Positions 61,426-64,000 of a stretch of 64,000 bases of DNA are shown here, one piece after another. The DNA lies in contig JAKOON010000008.1 of assembly GCA_022577435.1 (NCBI GenBank), positions 13,505,001 through 13,569,000 on the forward strand. Reading direction: 5' to 3'. The notes beneath the pieces are model-generated. The model did no database searches, was not told the DNA's origin, and saw nothing but the letters and a program-made list of their open reading frames with translations. The first letter of the stretch is position 1, and every line of letters starts with the position of its first letter. Source of the stretch: Embiotoca jacksoni. Its lineage: Eukaryota > Chordata > Actinopteri > Embiotocidae. Made by a program: the position numbers and the translations under genes.

Positions 61426-63547
61426 GTAAGAAGGTGTGCAACACAATGTTGTTAGGAGCAAATGAATTATAGTCACAGCAGGGTGCCTTGGCTTAGTTTA
61501 ATAAGTTTCATCTAAGTGTAAAGTAATCAATTACAAAATTCTTCTAATAATGGTCATGTATGGCTTAAAAGGTACACCCACCTAAATCCTGTCTCTCCTG
61601 TAAAGAACACAAGAGGTCATGCTGTGAATTTCCTCACTTGGAGTTACAGGCAACATATTTTGACAGAGCAAACTTTGAGTCACCTCATACTTTGCATGCA
61701 AACTTCAGCAACAACCTCCCAGAAGCTCCAGTCACTGAATTCACTCACAGTATCTATGCTGTACTTTACTGCAAACTTGCTAAACATTTCCAAGAAGCTG
61801 CATCTGTCTGTGAATGACTCTCTTTTGGCCTTTGCATGCATGTCTGCCTGTGCATGTGTGTATTTGTTTGTGTTTATGTGTTTCTAGATGTCCATGAGAA
61901 TGTGAACGTGATGGTTCATGTCTTGTACATGTTTGCGTGTAATGTATAAGTGCATTTTGTTTTTCCAAAGTTATAAATCTGGTTAGATTAAATAGAAATG
62001 TGCTGTAGTTTTGAGCTTCAGCACTGCAAGACTCCTACACACTGTGGTAACATCACCCTGTTAACATGAAGCCATGTGAAATGTTGCCTTGCACAGGCAG
62101 AAAGAGCTCTTTGACAACTACACTATAAACACCAGCCACCACCACCACCCCCAAATGACTGAAGTTTTTCCAAACCCCAGTTCGGTCTAAATAAGAAAGG
62201 TGTTTTCAACAAATATTGACCCTTTTTACATAACTCTTGCTGGATGAAAACACTAATTGTTTGTCTGAAAACATGCATGAGAGGACAGTGCAGGTGGAGA
62301 ACGACGCTGTTGAATGAATGAAAGTAACAAAGGAAAGGGCATGAGCAAAAAACAAGTCCGTGCCACTCCCTCAACCTTCCAGCCAATAGAAAAGGAGGTG
62401 ATGTTTATGCTGAGGGCGTAACCGACTGATTGACCCCAAACTCAGCAAGTAATTACCCATAATGCAAGCTATACAGCTGTTGATAATATTCCCTCTCCTA
62501 AAATGACTCATGTAAGTTACATAACTTTGTGTAAAGAAGATTTCAAGCTGCTGCAGAAGGTCACACCTAAAACCACATCACAAGAAAACTCTGTGTTGCA
62601 CACAGACTGAGTCTGTGTTTCTGACTGAGTTACAGGTTCTAGGAAGGTAGCAAGAGGAGGAGTGACTAAATATACTCTAATTCCTGCAGCAGTTACTCCC
62701 TCATATGAACACCACTGCCTCTGCAATGCACATATCTCTAAGTGCTTTTCTTTAGCAAGCTGTTAATTGTTTACGTGTTCTGGGTCTGGTTCAAATTAAT
62801 CATCCATATAGGTATCCCAATAGGCAGCCTAGACTCAGGGCTCTACGCATTATATCTGGGCCAGACGAACAGCTTTTATGTATTTGTCAAATTAGCAAAG
62901 ACAATATTCCAATATCAGAAAATTTAAGAATAGTTTTCAAAGTCCTGTAAGTCCATAGCATCCTCCCAAGGCTTTGTAATCTTTTGGGGATAGATGCAAC
63001 ATTAAGAAACAGAATTTGTTTGTTTCCAACACTGTAACTTGGCGCTCTTTGTTTCATAAAGATTTTTTTAGATATTGTCTGTAAATTACACCTCTGAACA
63101 ACAATAATGTTTTGTTGCAGGACTGTCCTTCTCGGCAGGAAATACAAGGCTCCCTAAAGCAGGTCCAGAAGCTTCTGTCTGCCCATGAAGCCGCCTACTT
63201 GCAGAGTCTACGCAACCTGAAGAAGAAAATCAATTTACTGCAGAGCAACGCAGGGAAACAGACCACAAAAGCCACCAACAGTAAGAAAACCCTAAGAACC
63301 CCTTTTTTTTTCCCAACTATGTCAAAATATCTGCTATTGGGCTTTTTTTTTAAATCCCCATCAATGTTTGTACCAGGTACCTGCCCAAAACTGGACGCAC
63401 TCATCAATGGGAGGAAACTTGGCAAGTCACACAGTGTAGGCCACGAGGTGCACTTCTTGTGTGATCTTGGTTATGAGCTTGTGGGATCAGAGAGCAGGGT
63501 TTGTCAGGAAAGCCTGACCTGGAGCGGCCAGCAGACCACCTGCCGAG
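61357..63547 (+). CDS. fbln7: fbln7 (fibulin-7), first three coding exons; continues beyond the window
   Basis: Exons 61357-61425, 63121-63280 and 63377-63547 join with agreeing phases (0, then 1, then 1) into 133 codons plus one base. The product begins with a signal peptide (1-23) followed by DCPSRQEIQGSLKQVQKLLS, a heptad-rich segment (about 24-70), then one Sushi/CCP domain (about 78-133). Signal peptide, coiled coil and single Sushi domain ahead of EGF modules is the fibulin-7 arrangement. The HEVHF and GRKLG segments of the Sushi domain match that family closely. Fibulin-7 is a secreted matrix glycoprotein involved in cell adhesion. The EGF-like and fibulin C-terminal exons are beyond base 64000. 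Confidence 0.93.
63121..63280 (+). CDS. fbln7: fbln7 exon 2: coiled-coil segment
   Basis: It follows acceptor ttttgttgcag and precedes donor gtaaga. It encodes DCPSRQEI, then VQKLLSAHEAAYLQSLRNLK and KKINLLQ, with hydrophobic residues in heptad spacing. The single cysteine at its start corresponds to the one that follows the leader in fibulin-7. Confidence 0.92.
63377..63547 (+). CDS. fbln7: fbln7 exon 3: Sushi domain
   Basis: A single exon codes the whole Sushi module: TCPKLDALINGRKLG, then HEVHFLCDLGYELVG, then RVCQESLTWSGQQTTC. All four cysteines and the tryptophan are present. The donor is gtgagg, phase 1, as usual for Sushi modules. Confidence 0.94.
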
Positions 63548-64000
63548 GTGAGGGACCAATCTTCTGCTGCCTGGCCTCACTGGTCATTTCCTCCATTGCC
63601 TCCTCCTCCTCCTCCTCCTCTTCCTCTTCCCACCAGTGTCCCTCCACCTATTCTCCCTGACCATCACTCATCCTGTTATCTAACCCACTGATCACTTTTA
63701 CAACCCTGTCATCGTCCTCTTTGTAACCTCTCCATCTCCTGCTTTCTCCTGTCATTCCCCTTTTTGTGCATTTCGCATGTCACCAGCATTTTTCTATGTA
63801 GAGATACATTTCATATGTGATCCATGATCATGTTTCTTTTTTATGTACTTTGGTCGTTGTCCAGAGAGCTTTGAATGCTGGGACATGCGATATTCCAACC
63901 TCTATGTGCTCTGACAGCTGGCTGTCAAAGGCAAAGGCAGTTTGATCAGGATATGGCCTCACCTCCACTTTAGCTACACCTAACATGAAGTCTTTGCTCC
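63548..64000 (+). other. fbln7: Start of fbln7 intron 3
   Basis: No further exon is recognised before the window ends. A (TCC)n-type repeat lies at 63601-63630, 53 nt past the donor, within a pyrimidine-rich stretch running to about 63780. Confidence 0.7.
63601..63630. repeat. (TCC)n microsatellite
   Basis: TCC trinucleotides followed by imperfect TTCC units. It extends a false reading frame beyond the fbln7 exon 3 donor, giving a poly-serine tail. Confidence 0.9.

Overview
The window is nuclear DNA of a ray-finned fish, most likely a spiny-rayed teleost. It has vertebrate-type genes split by GT-AG introns, several teleost transposon and SINE families, long CA/GT microsatellites and AT-rich non-coding DNA. 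All exons were assembled by hand from splice sites, reading phase and family resemblance, with no transcript evidence.

Layout. (1) Bases 1-23254 carry two minus-strand internal exons (85-135 and 23179-23254) of an hnRNP C/RALY-family RNA-binding protein. Their phases match across an intron of about 23 kb. The RRM-coding exons should lie at higher coordinates, but I could not find them; the remaining C-terminal exons lie before base 1. (2) Bases 23255-49119 hold no exon I can support. They contain a decayed Tc1-like element, two abutting SINEs and several dispersed repeats. (3) Bases 49120-58902 hold a complete minus-strand clec18 gene: 12 coding exons, all phases consistent, 445 codons. The product is a secreted protein with signal peptide, CAP/SCP domain, cysteine-rich linker, two EGF-like modules and a C-type lectin domain. 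(4) Bases 58903-61356 are the intergenic space between two divergent genes. (5) Bases 61357-63547 hold the first three coding exons of fbln7 (fibulin-7) on the plus strand: signal peptide, coiled-coil segment and Sushi domain. The rest of fbln7 is beyond the window.

Mobile DNA: a hAT-type element with a perfect 8-bp target duplication (16933-18085), a MITE ending 48 bp from an hnRNP exon (22650-23131), an internally deleted Tc1-like element with a broken transposase (24733-26122), a palindromic MITE in clec18 intron 1 (57603-58037), two SINEs at 39771-40185, and SINE-tail fragments at 26581 and 57021. The clec18 and fbln7 products are both extracellular modular proteins transcribed away from a shared 2.45-kb spacer. 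The hnRNP-like gene is functionally unrelated. I found no CRISPR array, operon, rRNA or functional tRNA gene. I did not find a convincingly new biological system; the most unusual points are in the findings.
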